Program-made: the position numbers and the translations under genes
Notes under the pieces: generated by a model
Told to the model about the DNA's origin: nothing
Databases searched by the model: none
The model's input: the letters and a program-made list of their open reading frames with translations, nothing else
Part shown: piece after piece, positions 16,698-25,237 of the stretch
Numbering within the stretch: the stretch's first letter is position 1
Layout of the letters: every line of letters begins with the position of its first letter
Origin: Bacteroidota bacterium
GTDB lineage: Bacteria; Bacteroidota; Bacteroidia; Chitinophagales; Saprospiraceae
DNA: 60,763 nt
NCBI GenBank assembly: GCA_020160935.1
Contig: JAIUPL010000032.1
Location: 1-60,763 of the forward strand
Reading direction: 5' to 3'

Positions 16698-16999
16698 ACG
16701 GTCATCAGGGGTAATCCCGGTTCACAATCTAAAGCACATCATTCACCCGGTCCGGTTTCGGCCTTATCGCCAGACAATCCATAGGAGGCCGAAATAAACA
16801 GGGTCAGAAAAATGATAAAATAAGCGATCATGACAGATTAGACGGGTTAGAGGATGAAACAATTACAAAAAAGCGGGGCTAAGGAAACTTGAAAACCGCT
16901 TTCTTATTGTGGTTTTTTGAAAAAGATACGAAAAGTTAACCCGGGTTGGATTGGGGACTGTTTCAAAAACTGGCTGAAAGTTAGTTTTTTTAACAATAA
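16698..16999. other. Intergenic region between convergent genes
   Basis: The only candidate coding sequence is the 30-codon ORF at 16739-16831. The rest shows weak inverted repeats only (AACCGCTTTC … GTTTTTTGAAAAAG around 16890-16930). No strong terminator hairpin of the type seen elsewhere in the window was found. Confidence 0.35.
16739..16831 (-). CDS. Possible 30-residue membrane micropeptide
   Basis: The minus-strand ATG at 16831 opens 30 codons reading MIAYFIIFLTLFISASYGLS and then GDKAETGPGE. This is one hydrophobic helix followed by a short polar tail. The shape is like that of small accessory subunits of membrane transporters. It is not recognised. Its stop lies 42 bases beyond the fucosidase stop on the opposite strand. 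Short hydrophobic frames can arise by chance, so support is weak. Confidence 0.35.
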   Translation of the reverse strand: MIAYFIIFLTLFISASYGLSGDKAETGPGE

Positions 17000-17650
17000 T
17001 CAAAACATCCACGCACTTTGAAAATAAAGGCTGTGGCTGTTCCACGCACTTTTGCCGGGAGCAGGATCCCAATCGCGCGGGTCGTACATATATCCAATGG
17101 ACCGTACATATCGCACGGTAAAACACAGGTGCCGATTAGCAAAAAAATTGGCGCCCAACATAAAACTGACGTCGTTTTTTTTCAGGTAATCGGGTGCAAT
17201 GACACGGATGGCACTCAGATCGTCATTTACTTTGGTTCCCAATAAACGAGCGTAAGATAATCCTCCATTAAAAGACACTCTGTAGTAATCGGGCTCGTCG
17301 CCATCTCCTTCTACCAGCCAGTCCTTGTAATGCCATTGCACAGGCACTTCGAGGTAATTGGTGGTAAGCGAAAAAAAGTAATTGAATTCGTCTTTGATCA
17401 GTTCGCTTTGGGAACCGCGTTGCGAAAAAAGGAATTCTACACTGGCTTCTGTCCTGCCTTTGAGCCTTGCAATGGCCCGCAACCCGGTTTGCAAACCGAG
17501 TTTGTTGTAGCCTGCAGAATTGTCGCCGTCGATTTGCGAAGCGGTGAGCCCCAAAATAATACCCGCCCGGAAACGCTGTTGGCCCAACGCTTGAGTGGAG
17601 GTGAAACAAAAAACAGAGGCAATAACAAGTACCGGCAGAAGACCTTTCAT
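17000..17650 (-). CDS. PorT-like outer-membrane beta-barrel protein
   Basis: The ATG at 17650 gives a 216-residue protein with a signal peptide (MKGLLPVLVIASVFCFTST … ALGQ). Next comes the RAGIILGLTASQIDGDNSAGY start seen in PorT-type outer membrane barrels (beta-barrel domain of the PF13568 type). Barrel strands with FNGGLSYARLLG and MLGANFFANRHLCFTVRYVRS follow. It ends in FQSAWMF with a terminal Phe. It is expected in the outer membrane with unknown function. The longer frame from 17755 adds 35 residues without a signal. Confidence 0.75.
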   Translation of the reverse strand: MKGLLPVLVIASVFCFTSTQALGQQRFRAGIILGLTASQIDGDNSAGYNKLGLQTGLRAIARLKGRTEASVEFLFSQRGSQSELIKDEFNYFFSLTTNYLEVPVQWHYKDWLVEGDGDEPDYYRVSFNGGLSYARLLGTKVNDDLSAIRVIAPDYLKKNDVSFMLGANFFANRHLCFTVRYVRSIGYMYDPRDWDPAPGKSAWNSHSLYFQSAWMF

Positions 17651-17804
17651 AATATCAGATTTTGGATACTTTTGCGAGTGATAATTCCAAATCGAGGGCG
17701 AAGATACAGTACAAAGGACAGCATGTTTCGGATTTCGTTTCGGAAACGACTTCAAATGTCCAAACTTCTTTTTACACCCTGGTCCAATTCTTACACTTTT
17801 AACC

Positions 17805-18080
17805 GTGCGCTATACCCAGACCACACTCAAAAAAATAGAGGAACTCTTCGGGGAACTGGACTATTCGATTCGCTATGAGAAAGGCAATTTTCAAAGCGGA
17901 TACTGCCTCGTTGAAAATCGCAGAATCGCAGTAGTCAATCGTTTTTTTGACACGGAAGCCCGTATCAACTGCCTTATGGATATTTTGTCCAGCCTGGAAT
18001 TTGACCTGGAACACCTGAGCGACAAATCACGCGAACTCATTGAAAAGTGGAAGAAAGCGAATGAGGGGAATGATGAATGA
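17805..18080 (+). CDS. Conserved small protein of unknown function
   Basis: This 91-residue protein starts with GTG at 17805 (MRYTQTTLKKIEELFGELDY). It is mostly helical and charged, with a central GNFQSGYCLVENRRIAVVN beta segment and a C-terminal helix (LSDKSRELIEKWKKANEG). Such proteins are common in Bacteroidota next to nucleotide or phosphonate-type hydrolases, but I cannot name a function. The stop is four bases before the MBL gene, so the two are probably translated together. Confidence 0.65.
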   Translation: MRYTQTTLKKIEELFGELDYSIRYEKGNFQSGYCLVENRRIAVVNRFFDTEARINCLMDILSSLEFDLEHLSDKSRELIEKWKKANEGNDE

Positions 18081-18083
18081 TGA

Positions 18084-18848
18084 ATGATGAAAATAACGCT
18101 GCTCGGAACCGGTACCTCTCAAGGCGTTCCCGTCATCGGGTGCGGCTGTGAGGTATGTAAATCGACCGATGCGCGCGACAAACGCCTGCGTTCTTCAGCG
18201 CTTGTTTCTGCCGGGGAGGCGAATATTCTGATCGATGCCGGCCCCGATTTCCGCCAGCAAATGCTGCGCGCTGGTGTAACGCACCTCGATGCGATTGTGC
18301 TCACCCATGAACACAACGATCATGTGATCGGGCTCGACGACATTCGTCCCCTGAATTTCAGAAGCGGACAACCCATGCGGGTATTTGCATTGCCACGGGT
18401 GGCCTCGGAAGTGAAAAAGCGGTTCGAATATATTTTTGGCGAGCCGATTCCGGGTTTACCTCGGATAGAATTGATTGAAATCGAACCGGATCGTCCGCTG
18501 GAGATAAAAGGGCTGCACATCGTTCCAATTGGAGTTCAACATGGCCGATTGCCGATTCTTGGATACAGGTTTGATACATTGACCTATCTTACGGATGTAA
18601 AAACCCTGCTGCCATCGGAAATGCAGAAAATATCCGGCACTAAATATCTCATTACCAGCGCATTGCACCATGAATGGCACCCGACGCATATGAACCTGCA
18701 GGAGGCGCTTGCATTGGTGAAGCAGGTTGGGCCCGAACAGGCGTGGCTCACCCACATCAGCCATCACATGGGCCTGGCTGCCGTGGCTGGCCCGACGTTG
18801 CCGCCGGGTGTTTCGCTGGCATTCGACGGGCTGGAAATCGCTTTCTGA
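18084..18848 (+). CDS. MBL-fold metal-dependent hydrolase (PhnP-like)
   Basis: The 254-residue protein has the metallo-beta-lactamase fold. The di-metal motif HxHxDH is seen in LTHEHNDHVIGLDD near residue 75, and a further His lies in SALHHEWHPTHMN and THISHHMG. The N-terminal GTGTSQGVPVIGCGCEVCKS stretch has the Cys cluster of PhnP-type phosphodiesterases. It likely hydrolyses a cyclic phosphate or similar phosphodiester in the cytoplasm. It starts four bases after the 91-residue protein, in a short operon. A small direct repeat (GAATGATGAATGATGAA) spans the junction. Confidence 0.85.
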   Translation: MMKITLLGTGTSQGVPVIGCGCEVCKSTDARDKRLRSSALVSAGEANILIDAGPDFRQQMLRAGVTHLDAIVLTHEHNDHVIGLDDIRPLNFRSGQPMRVFALPRVASEVKKRFEYIFGEPIPGLPRIELIEIEPDRPLEIKGLHIVPIGVQHGRLPILGYRFDTLTYLTDVKTLLPSEMQKISGTKYLITSALHHEWHPTHMNLQEALALVKQVGPEQAWLTHISHHMGLAAVAGPTLPPGVSLAFDGLEIAF

Positions 18849-18887
18849 AATAATTCCACTCACCAGTATTCATTCAAATATCAATCG

Positions 18888-19961
18888 ATGCAAGGAATAT
18901 CCGTGCCACAAGAAAGAGAGACGTTTTTCTGGGCTGACCGGCTGCGGAATATCGCTACTGTGCTGGTCATTGCAATTCACATTGCAGCACCCATTGCACA
19001 CGCCTATCCCAATGTGGATACCTGGTGGTGGTGGGCTGGCAACTGGTGGAATTCACTCGGGCGCCCTGCCGTTCCGTTGTTTGTGATGCTGAGCGGATAC
19101 CTGTTGCTCAGCAAGGATTACCCCTTGCCGGTATTCCTGAAAAAACGGTTTGCCCGCATCATTATACCTGCCCTGTTCTGGATGGGCGTCTACCTGTTGT
19201 ACAGTTTTATTGCCAAAGGAACGCCGTCTACGGTCTGGGAAGTGGTAAAAAGTATTGTATCCGGGCCGGTGCATTACCACCTGTGGTTCATTTATCTCAT
19301 CATCGGTCTTTATCTGATATATCCGATTCTGCGCGCCTGGGTAAAAACGGCCACTGAACAGGAGTTGCTGTATTTTTTGATCCTTTGCGCTTTTTGTACC
19401 TGGGTGTACAAAATACTGTATGTGTTTGCAAATCTGTCGATTGGTATCTATTTCGAACTGTTTACCAATAATGCAGGCTATTTTGTGCTGGGTTTTTACC
19501 TGGGGAATAAACCCGCTGCCGATGAATCCAAACCCGGCCGACCCTGGGCATTTTCGCAACGCCAACTGGGGTATATCGGACTTGCGCTCATCATTGCAGG
19601 CACTGTGGCAACCGCGCTGCTTTCATACTGGTTCAGCCACAGCAAAGGCCAGAATTTCACTTTTTTCTACGACTACCTCACGCCCAATGTGTCGCTTTCG
19701 GCCATTGGCTGGTTTTTGTTTGTCAAATACACCTGCAATGCCCGTCCCCTGATTGATATTGAAAAAGATTTTGCAGCAGCCAGTTTCGGTATTTATCTTG
19801 CACACGTTTTGGTCATCGATTGGTGGGCCCAATGCGGCTACTGGCACAGCAAGGAACCACCATTCAAGGGAATTCCAATTCTAATCGGTTTGGTAACCAT
19901 CATGTCGTTTATGATGATTGCTTTTTTGAGGACGATGCCGGGAGGTAAGAAGATTACTTGA
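18888..19961 (+). CDS. Membrane acyltransferase (Acyltransferase_3/WecH-like)
   Basis: The 357-residue integral membrane protein has about ten predicted helices. Its N-terminal WADRLRNIATVLVIAIHIAAP has the conserved Arg and His of the acyltransferase 3 family, and RPAVPLFVMLSGYLLL is the second family motif. These enzymes move acetyl or other acyl groups onto surface polysaccharides. The acceptor is unknown. It is immediately followed by the long hairpin at 19963-20097, which probably ends its transcript. Confidence 0.85.
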   Translation: MQGISVPQERETFFWADRLRNIATVLVIAIHIAAPIAHAYPNVDTWWWWAGNWWNSLGRPAVPLFVMLSGYLLLSKDYPLPVFLKKRFARIIIPALFWMGVYLLYSFIAKGTPSTVWEVVKSIVSGPVHYHLWFIYLIIGLYLIYPILRAWVKTATEQELLYFLILCAFCTWVYKILYVFANLSIGIYFELFTNNAGYFVLGFYLGNKPAADESKPGRPWAFSQRQLGYIGLALIIAGTVATALLSYWFSHSKGQNFTFFYDYLTPNVSLSAIGWFLFVKYTCNARPLIDIEKDFAAASFGIYLAHVLVIDWWAQCGYWHSKEPPFKGIPILIGLVTIMSFMMIAFLRTMPGGKKIT

Positions 19962-19962
19962 G

Positions 19963-20097
19963 AGTCCTGAGTCGTAAGTCCTGAGTCCTGAGTCTGTAGT
20001 GTTGACCTACTTACCTTCGGCTTTCTCATATAGGGAAGCCCCAAAAAAGGTTGGTCAACTCTACGGACTCAGGACTCAGGACTTACGACTCTGGACT
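19963..20097. repeat. Long hairpin, AGTCCTGAGTC family
   Basis: The arms are 45 bases (19963-20007 and 20053-20097) with about three mismatches. The arm reads as heptamer-like units (AGTCCTG, AGTCGTA, AGTCCTG, AGTCCTG, AGTC), followed by GTAGNGTTGACC next to the loop. It begins two bases after the acyltransferase stop. Related sequence lies at 53250-53280 and 56660-56792. It probably acts as a terminator or 3'-end hairpin. Confidence 0.85.
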
Positions 20098-20129
20098 TCC
20101 ACCTAAAAGTACGGTCGATATGAAAACAT

Positions 20130-22106
20130 ATGAAACAACTCCTTTTTCGCAGCCTGATCCTGGTTTTGGGATATGTGTGCTGCACTTCGACCGTCGAGGC
20201 TCAATCATTTGCCAAAGCGTATAAACGCTACTACCTGAAGCAGGATTACCCGCCTTCGGTACTCGTTTTTCAACGATACCGCCATCATCCCAAATACGGG
20301 CCGGCGGCAATTTTTCTCATCGATAAAATCAGTTTGCGCACCGAGCGCAGTTTGCCGGGGTTGCTGGCCCTCAATACCGATCTGATACAGGCAGACAGCG
20401 CCTGGCGGACGCTTCCGAAGCGGCGCGCAAGGCGGCTTTTGCGCAAATACGGTGTGGATACACTCGCCATAGCCGAATTGCGGATGCAGGCGCAAAAATG
20501 GGCCATGGCAGGTGTGCGCTCAAACGGCTCCATTGCTGCTCTCGATTCCTTGCTTAATAGGTGGCAGCAGGTGATGCCTGCTTTGCAAACGGAACTGGAT
20601 TCTACCCGTTTTCAGGTCGTAAATGGGCAGTTGCAATCCGACGATTATGCAACCATGACAGCCATCGTTCATCGGCATCTGGGATGGGTTTATCCTGCAA
20701 ATTACAGGCTGTCGAGGCAGATGTATAACCAACTTTGGCCCGCATTTCAACAGAAATACTCCTTGTGCGAACTCAACAAGTACGTCAAAGATCATCCTTC
20801 CAGTTTTGTAGCACGCGACTGCTGGCAGGAAGAGGTGCGGCAGTTGCTTTGCAAGGGGGAACTGGCTCCCATGCTCGATTTTGTAGGCAGTAACCAATGG
20901 ACGGCTATGGAAACCGTGCTGCTCAATGCCATTTTTTCGCTTGAAAATGAAGATGCTACCCTGCGCCTGACGTCTGCGCAATATGCTGTTTTGCAAGACT
21001 TGCGACAACGCGCCACCCTGCGCGAACAATTGCGCAGTGGCAAAGCACGCCGTGATACCACAGCCATGCTGGAAAGCGCCCTGTACTATATCTCGCACTA
21101 TGCGCCGCGGTATTCCGCGTTCCGATTGCTGGAGGAAACCCTGCAGTTTTGTACCACGGAAGAATTGTACGACAGCGCGACCCGGCTATTAACGGATGCC
21201 AGGCCCTATTTTACTGATACCTTGCCAAAAGGATGTAATTCCAATTTTGATTACCAGATCAGGGCAAAACCATACATAGACGGATTGTTGCCCGTTTTCC
21301 AGAAAAAAGACCCGGAAATAAAGGAAACCTGGCTGGAAACGATCAATACGGAAGACAATGAAGAGACAAACCCCGTGCTGGATACGGCACAAAGTGTGCT
21401 GTATTTTGCCGCCTCCGGCAGAACGACCCAACAGCAGGGAATGGATATTTTTTACAGCCGCAAGGAATCGTCCGGCTGGTCGGCGCCCGTTCTCGTAGAA
21501 TCGCTTTCCGGTCCCGGCGATCAGATGCCATTATCGCTGACAGCCGACGGGAAAACCATGCTTTTGCAATCCAATGGCGCGTTGTTTCTGAGTCAACAAC
21601 AAAAAGGCGTCTGGAGGGCGCCTAAACCAATCGCTCTTTCCGGATTGGGACTCATCGGGAAAGCCGTGCTTTCTGCCGACGGCGCCACCATGATTTTGGA
21701 AGGTGCTTATACAGCAGGTGGCGTGCTCGATGCGCCGGATATGGATTTGTTTATTTCCCGCCGCGATGCCAATGGGCAGTGGAGCGACCCGCAAGGCCTG
21801 GGCTCCGATATTAATACGGATGGCAATGAAGGCAGCCCGTTTCTGTCGGCCGATGGACGACGATTGTATTTCACCAGTACCGAATATCCGGGGCTGGGGC
21901 AATCCGATGTGTTTGTATCGGAACGCAAGGGCGACGACTGGATACTCGACTGGTCGAGGCCGCTCAACATGGGCAAAAAAATAAACGGAATTTACCAACA
22001 TGCGGGCTTTGGGCATGTTTCGGCGGATGGAAAACGGATGTTTTTTACCCGCTACAACCGTGATCGAGAAAAAGGAAACATCTGGATGTTGGAAATTGAG
22101 GACTAA
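20130..22106 (+). CDS. Secreted protein with C-terminal PD40 (WD40-like) propeller
   Basis: The 658-residue protein has a signal peptide (MKQLLFRSLILVLGYVCCTSTVEAQ with a Cys pair). An alpha-helical middle follows (about 30-380; YKRYYLKQDYPPSVLVFQRY and other tetratricopeptide-like helices). The C-terminal part (about 410-650) has repeated PD40 units, such as DTAQSVLYFAASG, SLTADGKTMLLQS, SPFLSADGRRLYFTST and HVSADGKRMFFTRY. Such proteins in Bacteroidota are often periplasmic and linked to the envelope; some belong to the T9SS (PorE/PorW-like) set, but no OmpA domain is present here. It forms an operon with the gene at 22116, ten bases downstream. Confidence 0.75.
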   Translation: MKQLLFRSLILVLGYVCCTSTVEAQSFAKAYKRYYLKQDYPPSVLVFQRYRHHPKYGPAAIFLIDKISLRTERSLPGLLALNTDLIQADSAWRTLPKRRARRLLRKYGVDTLAIAELRMQAQKWAMAGVRSNGSIAALDSLLNRWQQVMPALQTELDSTRFQVVNGQLQSDDYATMTAIVHRHLGWVYPANYRLSRQMYNQLWPAFQQKYSLCELNKYVKDHPSSFVARDCWQEEVRQLLCKGELAPMLDFVGSNQWTAMETVLLNAIFSLENEDATLRLTSAQYAVLQDLRQRATLREQLRSGKARRDTTAMLESALYYISHYAPRYSAFRLLEETLQFCTTEELYDSATRLLTDARPYFTDTLPKGCNSNFDYQIRAKPYIDGLLPVFQKKDPEIKETWLETINTEDNEETNPVLDTAQSVLYFAASGRTTQQQGMDIFYSRKESSGWSAPVLVESLSGPGDQMPLSLTADGKTMLLQSNGALFLSQQQKGVWRAPKPIALSGLGLIGKAVLSADGATMILEGAYTAGGVLDAPDMDLFISRRDANGQWSDPQGLGSDINTDGNEGSPFLSADGRRLYFTSTEYPGLGQSDVFVSERKGDDWILDWSRPLNMGKKINGIYQHAGFGHVSADGKRMFFTRYNRDREKGNIWMLEIED

Positions 22107-22115
22107 GGCTTACTT

Positions 22116-24233
22116 TTGAAAAAAAAACTGCTTATGCGCCCCTGTTTATTCATTTTGCTATTCTTGCTGAGCCTTGCTGCATCTGCTCAAAGCCTGCTTA
22201 CCGTAACTCCTTCCGACCAACCGCCTTATGACCCAAACGCATTAATCGACAATTTCTTTACCGGCGCTGGTATCGATGTGTTGAATGTTCAATTTGCAGG
22301 CAAGCCGGAGGCGGTAGGATTTTTCTCGGATGGCGCTGCTGCCGTAGGGATTGATCGCGGTTTGATCCTCACTACCGGCCGGGTTGCAACCAATGGAACC
22401 GACTTTGGCGCTGAAGAAACAGGGGCCATGTTTGCTTCCACGAACAACGCCAGCAATGCGCAATCGTATCCTTTGCAGAATGTGTCGAGCGCGCCTTTAT
22501 ATGATGTTGTGTATTACAAAATTACATTCCGGCCCAGCAGCGATTCTATTCGCTTTCGATATGTATTTGCCTCGGAAGAATACCCCGAATATGCCTGTTC
22601 TTCCTTTAATGACATTTTCGGATTTTTCCTGAGCGGCCCCAAACCCGGCGGCGAACAATACAGTGATTTTAACATCGCTTTGGTTCCCAATACCAATCTT
22701 CCGGTGGCCATCAACAACGTCCATCCTTTTAACGATGCTTACCCCGATTGCCCTCCTTTTAATATCCAGTACTATATCAACAATAACCTCAGTAACAATC
22801 AACCTGCTTATGATGGCCTCACCACGCCATTTATAGCAGAAGCGGCTGTTATTCCATGTGAGACATACGAAATGACGATTGCATTGGCCGATGCCAGCGA
22901 CGGAGTCTTTGACACAGGGGTGTTTTTGGAAGGCAACAGTTTTGGCGGCGCCATCGATATTCAGGCTTCTTTCAATCCGGGTGAAAATGCTATTCCGGAA
23001 AACGCCACCGGCGATACTATCGATATTGCATTGACCGACATTCCAGCCAGCGCATTGCCCCTGACCATCACGATTGGCGGAGAAGCAGAAAACGGTATCG
23101 ATTTTCTTCCCATAGACCCTTTGTATACAATTTCTACTGCCGACACCTTGCTGCATTTGGTTTTTCAGCCGGTCCCTGATACCCTCGTGGAAGGACTTGA
23201 AACCATTTTGATCAATGTTTCTGGCCCGGGCTGCCTTGCCCGACAGTTTACGGTTTTCCTCGCCGACCCGGATTCCAGTATGTTGCAAGGAAACATTTAT
23301 GAATATGCCCTGGTGGGTGGAACTGCACATCTGGATGCTATCCCGACGAGTTACTCGGGGCAGAACCGCACGTTTTCCAATACCAACTACTTCCAAATCG
23401 ATCCTGTGAATGCACTGATTTCATCGCCAGTTGCGGTCAACCTTCCTTTTAGCAACCTGAACACGGTGAAAGTCATCCAGTCGGTTTGTATGAATATTGA
23501 ACATAGCTGGGACGATGACCTCAAAGTATTTTTGATAGCGCCGGATGAGCGTTTTGTAGAACTCACTTCGAACAATGGTGGCAATGGCGATAATTACACT
23601 GGCACCTGCTTCTCCCCGGAAGCCACCCAGCCGATCAATTTCCCGGGACCTTTTGCCCCGGCCGACGCTGCGCCTTTCACGGGCGAATTTCAGGTGGAGG
23701 GCGAGTGGAGCGATATTTTGAATGCGCCGGTCAATGGTGAGTGGAAACTGGGCTTGGTGGACGAAAATGCTGGTTTTGTGGGCGGTTTGATCGACTGGAA
23801 CATTACATTTTCTCTATCAGAAGTGGGTAACTTCAAATTTCTGTGGAGCACTGGCGACACCACCCAAACCATCGATGTGAGTACGCCGGGCACTTATACG
23901 GTGCTGGTGAGCAATGCAGTGAGCCACTTTGAGCGGACATTTATCGTAAGTGATGAAGTGAACAGTGTGGAAGAGCAAAATGCAGCCGCTTCATCTCTTC
24001 AGATTTGGCCCAACCCCGCCCGAGATCAGGTGAACCTGTCGTGGGATAAAAACCTGAAGGTGCAAAACATTCAGGTGATCGACCGCTTTGGCAGGGTTGT
24101 CATGGATGAAAACACGCCTGCCGCCGCGGCGTCACATACCATGCGAACCGCAGGTCTGGCTGCCGGAACGTATTTCATTGCACTGAAAACGGCTTCGGGC
24201 ACCATAGCGCGAAAATTGACCAGAGAGAAATGA
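22116..24233 (+). CDS. Secreted T9SS protein with choice-of-anchor L and proprotein-convertase P-like domains
   Basis: The 705-residue protein starts at TTG 22116 (MKKKLLMRP). An ATG at 22134 would also keep a signal peptide (MRPCLFILLFLLSLAASAQ). Next comes a choice-of-anchor L domain (GFFSDGAAAVGIDRGLILTTG, then FRYVFASEEYPEYACSSFND). A Calx-beta-like segment follows around 290-380. A P/Homo B-like domain spans about 420-570 (MNIEHSWDDDLKVFLIAP … GEWKLGLVDENAGF … GLIDWNITF). It ends in a type A T9SS sorting domain (LQIWPNPARDQVNLSW … GLAAGTYFIALKTASG). It is likely a surface adhesion or processing-related protein. It shares the anchor-L module with the giant protein at 33960-41546. Confidence 0.85.
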   Translation: MKKKLLMRPCLFILLFLLSLAASAQSLLTVTPSDQPPYDPNALIDNFFTGAGIDVLNVQFAGKPEAVGFFSDGAAAVGIDRGLILTTGRVATNGTDFGAEETGAMFASTNNASNAQSYPLQNVSSAPLYDVVYYKITFRPSSDSIRFRYVFASEEYPEYACSSFNDIFGFFLSGPKPGGEQYSDFNIALVPNTNLPVAINNVHPFNDAYPDCPPFNIQYYINNNLSNNQPAYDGLTTPFIAEAAVIPCETYEMTIALADASDGVFDTGVFLEGNSFGGAIDIQASFNPGENAIPENATGDTIDIALTDIPASALPLTITIGGEAENGIDFLPIDPLYTISTADTLLHLVFQPVPDTLVEGLETILINVSGPGCLARQFTVFLADPDSSMLQGNIYEYALVGGTAHLDAIPTSYSGQNRTFSNTNYFQIDPVNALISSPVAVNLPFSNLNTVKVIQSVCMNIEHSWDDDLKVFLIAPDERFVELTSNNGGNGDNYTGTCFSPEATQPINFPGPFAPADAAPFTGEFQVEGEWSDILNAPVNGEWKLGLVDENAGFVGGLIDWNITFSLSEVGNFKFLWSTGDTTQTIDVSTPGTYTVLVSNAVSHFERTFIVSDEVNSVEEQNAAASSLQIWPNPARDQVNLSWDKNLKVQNIQVIDRFGRVVMDENTPAAAASHTMRTAGLAAGTYFIALKTASGTIARKLTREK

Positions 24234-24280
24234 GGTTTTGAGTAAAAAACACCCCGTTTTGGTACAGTAGTGCGATCAGT

Positions 24281-24316
24281 TGTTTCGGGCATGTCAATTT
24301 TTGATATGCCCGAAAC
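24281..24316. terminator. Hairpin between the 22116 and 24335 genes
   Basis: Perfect 12-base arms (TGTTTCGGGCAT / ATGCCCGAAACA) flank a 12-base T-rich loop. It lies 48 bases after the stop at 24233 and 19 bases before the next ATG, so it may terminate the upstream operon or act as a leader structure for the barrel gene. Confidence 0.55.
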
Positions 24317-24334
24317 ACTTAAATTCTGATCGTC

Positions 24335-24949
24335 ATGAAAAAAGTACTGTTTATCCTCGCCACTGTTTTCACCGGATATATCGCACAGGCACAGGTTCAA
24401 TCGTTTGGCCCTACCGCCGGTTTCAACTATGCCTGGCTTTCCGACCTGAGCAATGCTTCCGGCCGCCCTTCCTTCAACGCAGGTTTTACCTACAATTACA
24501 GCATTCTGGAAAGTGCCGGTATCGGCATTGAAGCCCGTTATTCCGAAGAAGGTGTAAAACAGGATATCGGCAATGCCACGCTGACCACCAAACTGAACTA
24601 CATCCGTGTTCCGCTTAAATTCCAGTATTTCTTTGGAAAACTCGGACAGGATTTTCGCCCGAAAGTATTTGTGGGCCCTTCTTTCGGTTTTCTGGTAGGA
24701 GGTAAATCCGAAATCCGTTCCGGCGAAACCACCACCACCATCAATTCAAAAGACGTATATGAAGGCTTCGACGCAGGGCTCCATGCCGGCGCGGGATTCA
24801 ACTACCGGCTGGCCGAGCGCACCTGGCTCAATTTCGACGTAGCCTACACGCATGGACTGATCGACGTGGCCGGCTCCAAAAGCGGCTCCGATGCACAAAA
24901 CCGCCTGGTCAACGTGAACCTGGGTGTCGCATTCGGTTTTGGCGAATAA
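24335..24949 (+). CDS. PorT-like outer-membrane beta-barrel protein
   Basis: The 204-residue protein has a clean signal peptide (MKKVLFILATVFTGYIAQAQ) and the pattern of small Bacteroidota barrels: GPTAGFNYAWLSD, GIGIEARYSEEGVKQD, LNYIRVPLKFQYFF, VFVGPSFGFLVGGKSE and a final VNVNLGVAFGFGE. The YIRVPLKFQY motif is typical of this outer membrane beta-barrel family. Function is unknown. A convergent hairpin (25026-25143) follows. Confidence 0.8.
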   Translation: MKKVLFILATVFTGYIAQAQVQSFGPTAGFNYAWLSDLSNASGRPSFNAGFTYNYSILESAGIGIEARYSEEGVKQDIGNATLTTKLNYIRVPLKFQYFFGKLGQDFRPKVFVGPSFGFLVGGKSEIRSGETTTTINSKDVYEGFDAGLHAGAGFNYRLAERTWLNFDVAYTHGLIDVAGSKSGSDAQNRLVNVNLGVAFGFGE

Positions 24950-25025
24950 AACAAGCAACTCAACATATTTTTAATGCCGTCGCATGCATGGCATATGGCT
25001 TATCCCAAATTTTTCCTACTTAAAT

Positions 25026-25143
25026 GACGCCAAACGCCCCTTGTCTTCCTGTCGGGAACCGTCCACTCTACGACGCGTAACAGCATATTTTCCCCTCGTA
25101 GAGAGGACGGTTCCCGACAGGAAGACAAGGGGCGTTTGGCGTC
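25026..25143. repeat. Long hairpin between convergent genes
   Basis: The arms of about 49 bases (25026-25074 and 25095-25143) are near-perfect complements. The outer part begins GACGCCAAACGCCCCTTGTC and the inner part ends with CTCTACGA words like those bounding the hairpins at 8969 and 27649. It lies between genes ending at 24949 (+) and 25238 (-). Confidence 0.85.
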
Positions 25144-25237
25144 TTTAAGGTGCGAAAAATTGTAGAGAATTGGAAATCAACCTGTAAAGATCAAAACGGA
25201 TGACTCATTTTTTAGAGGTAAGAAGTGAGAGGTGAGA

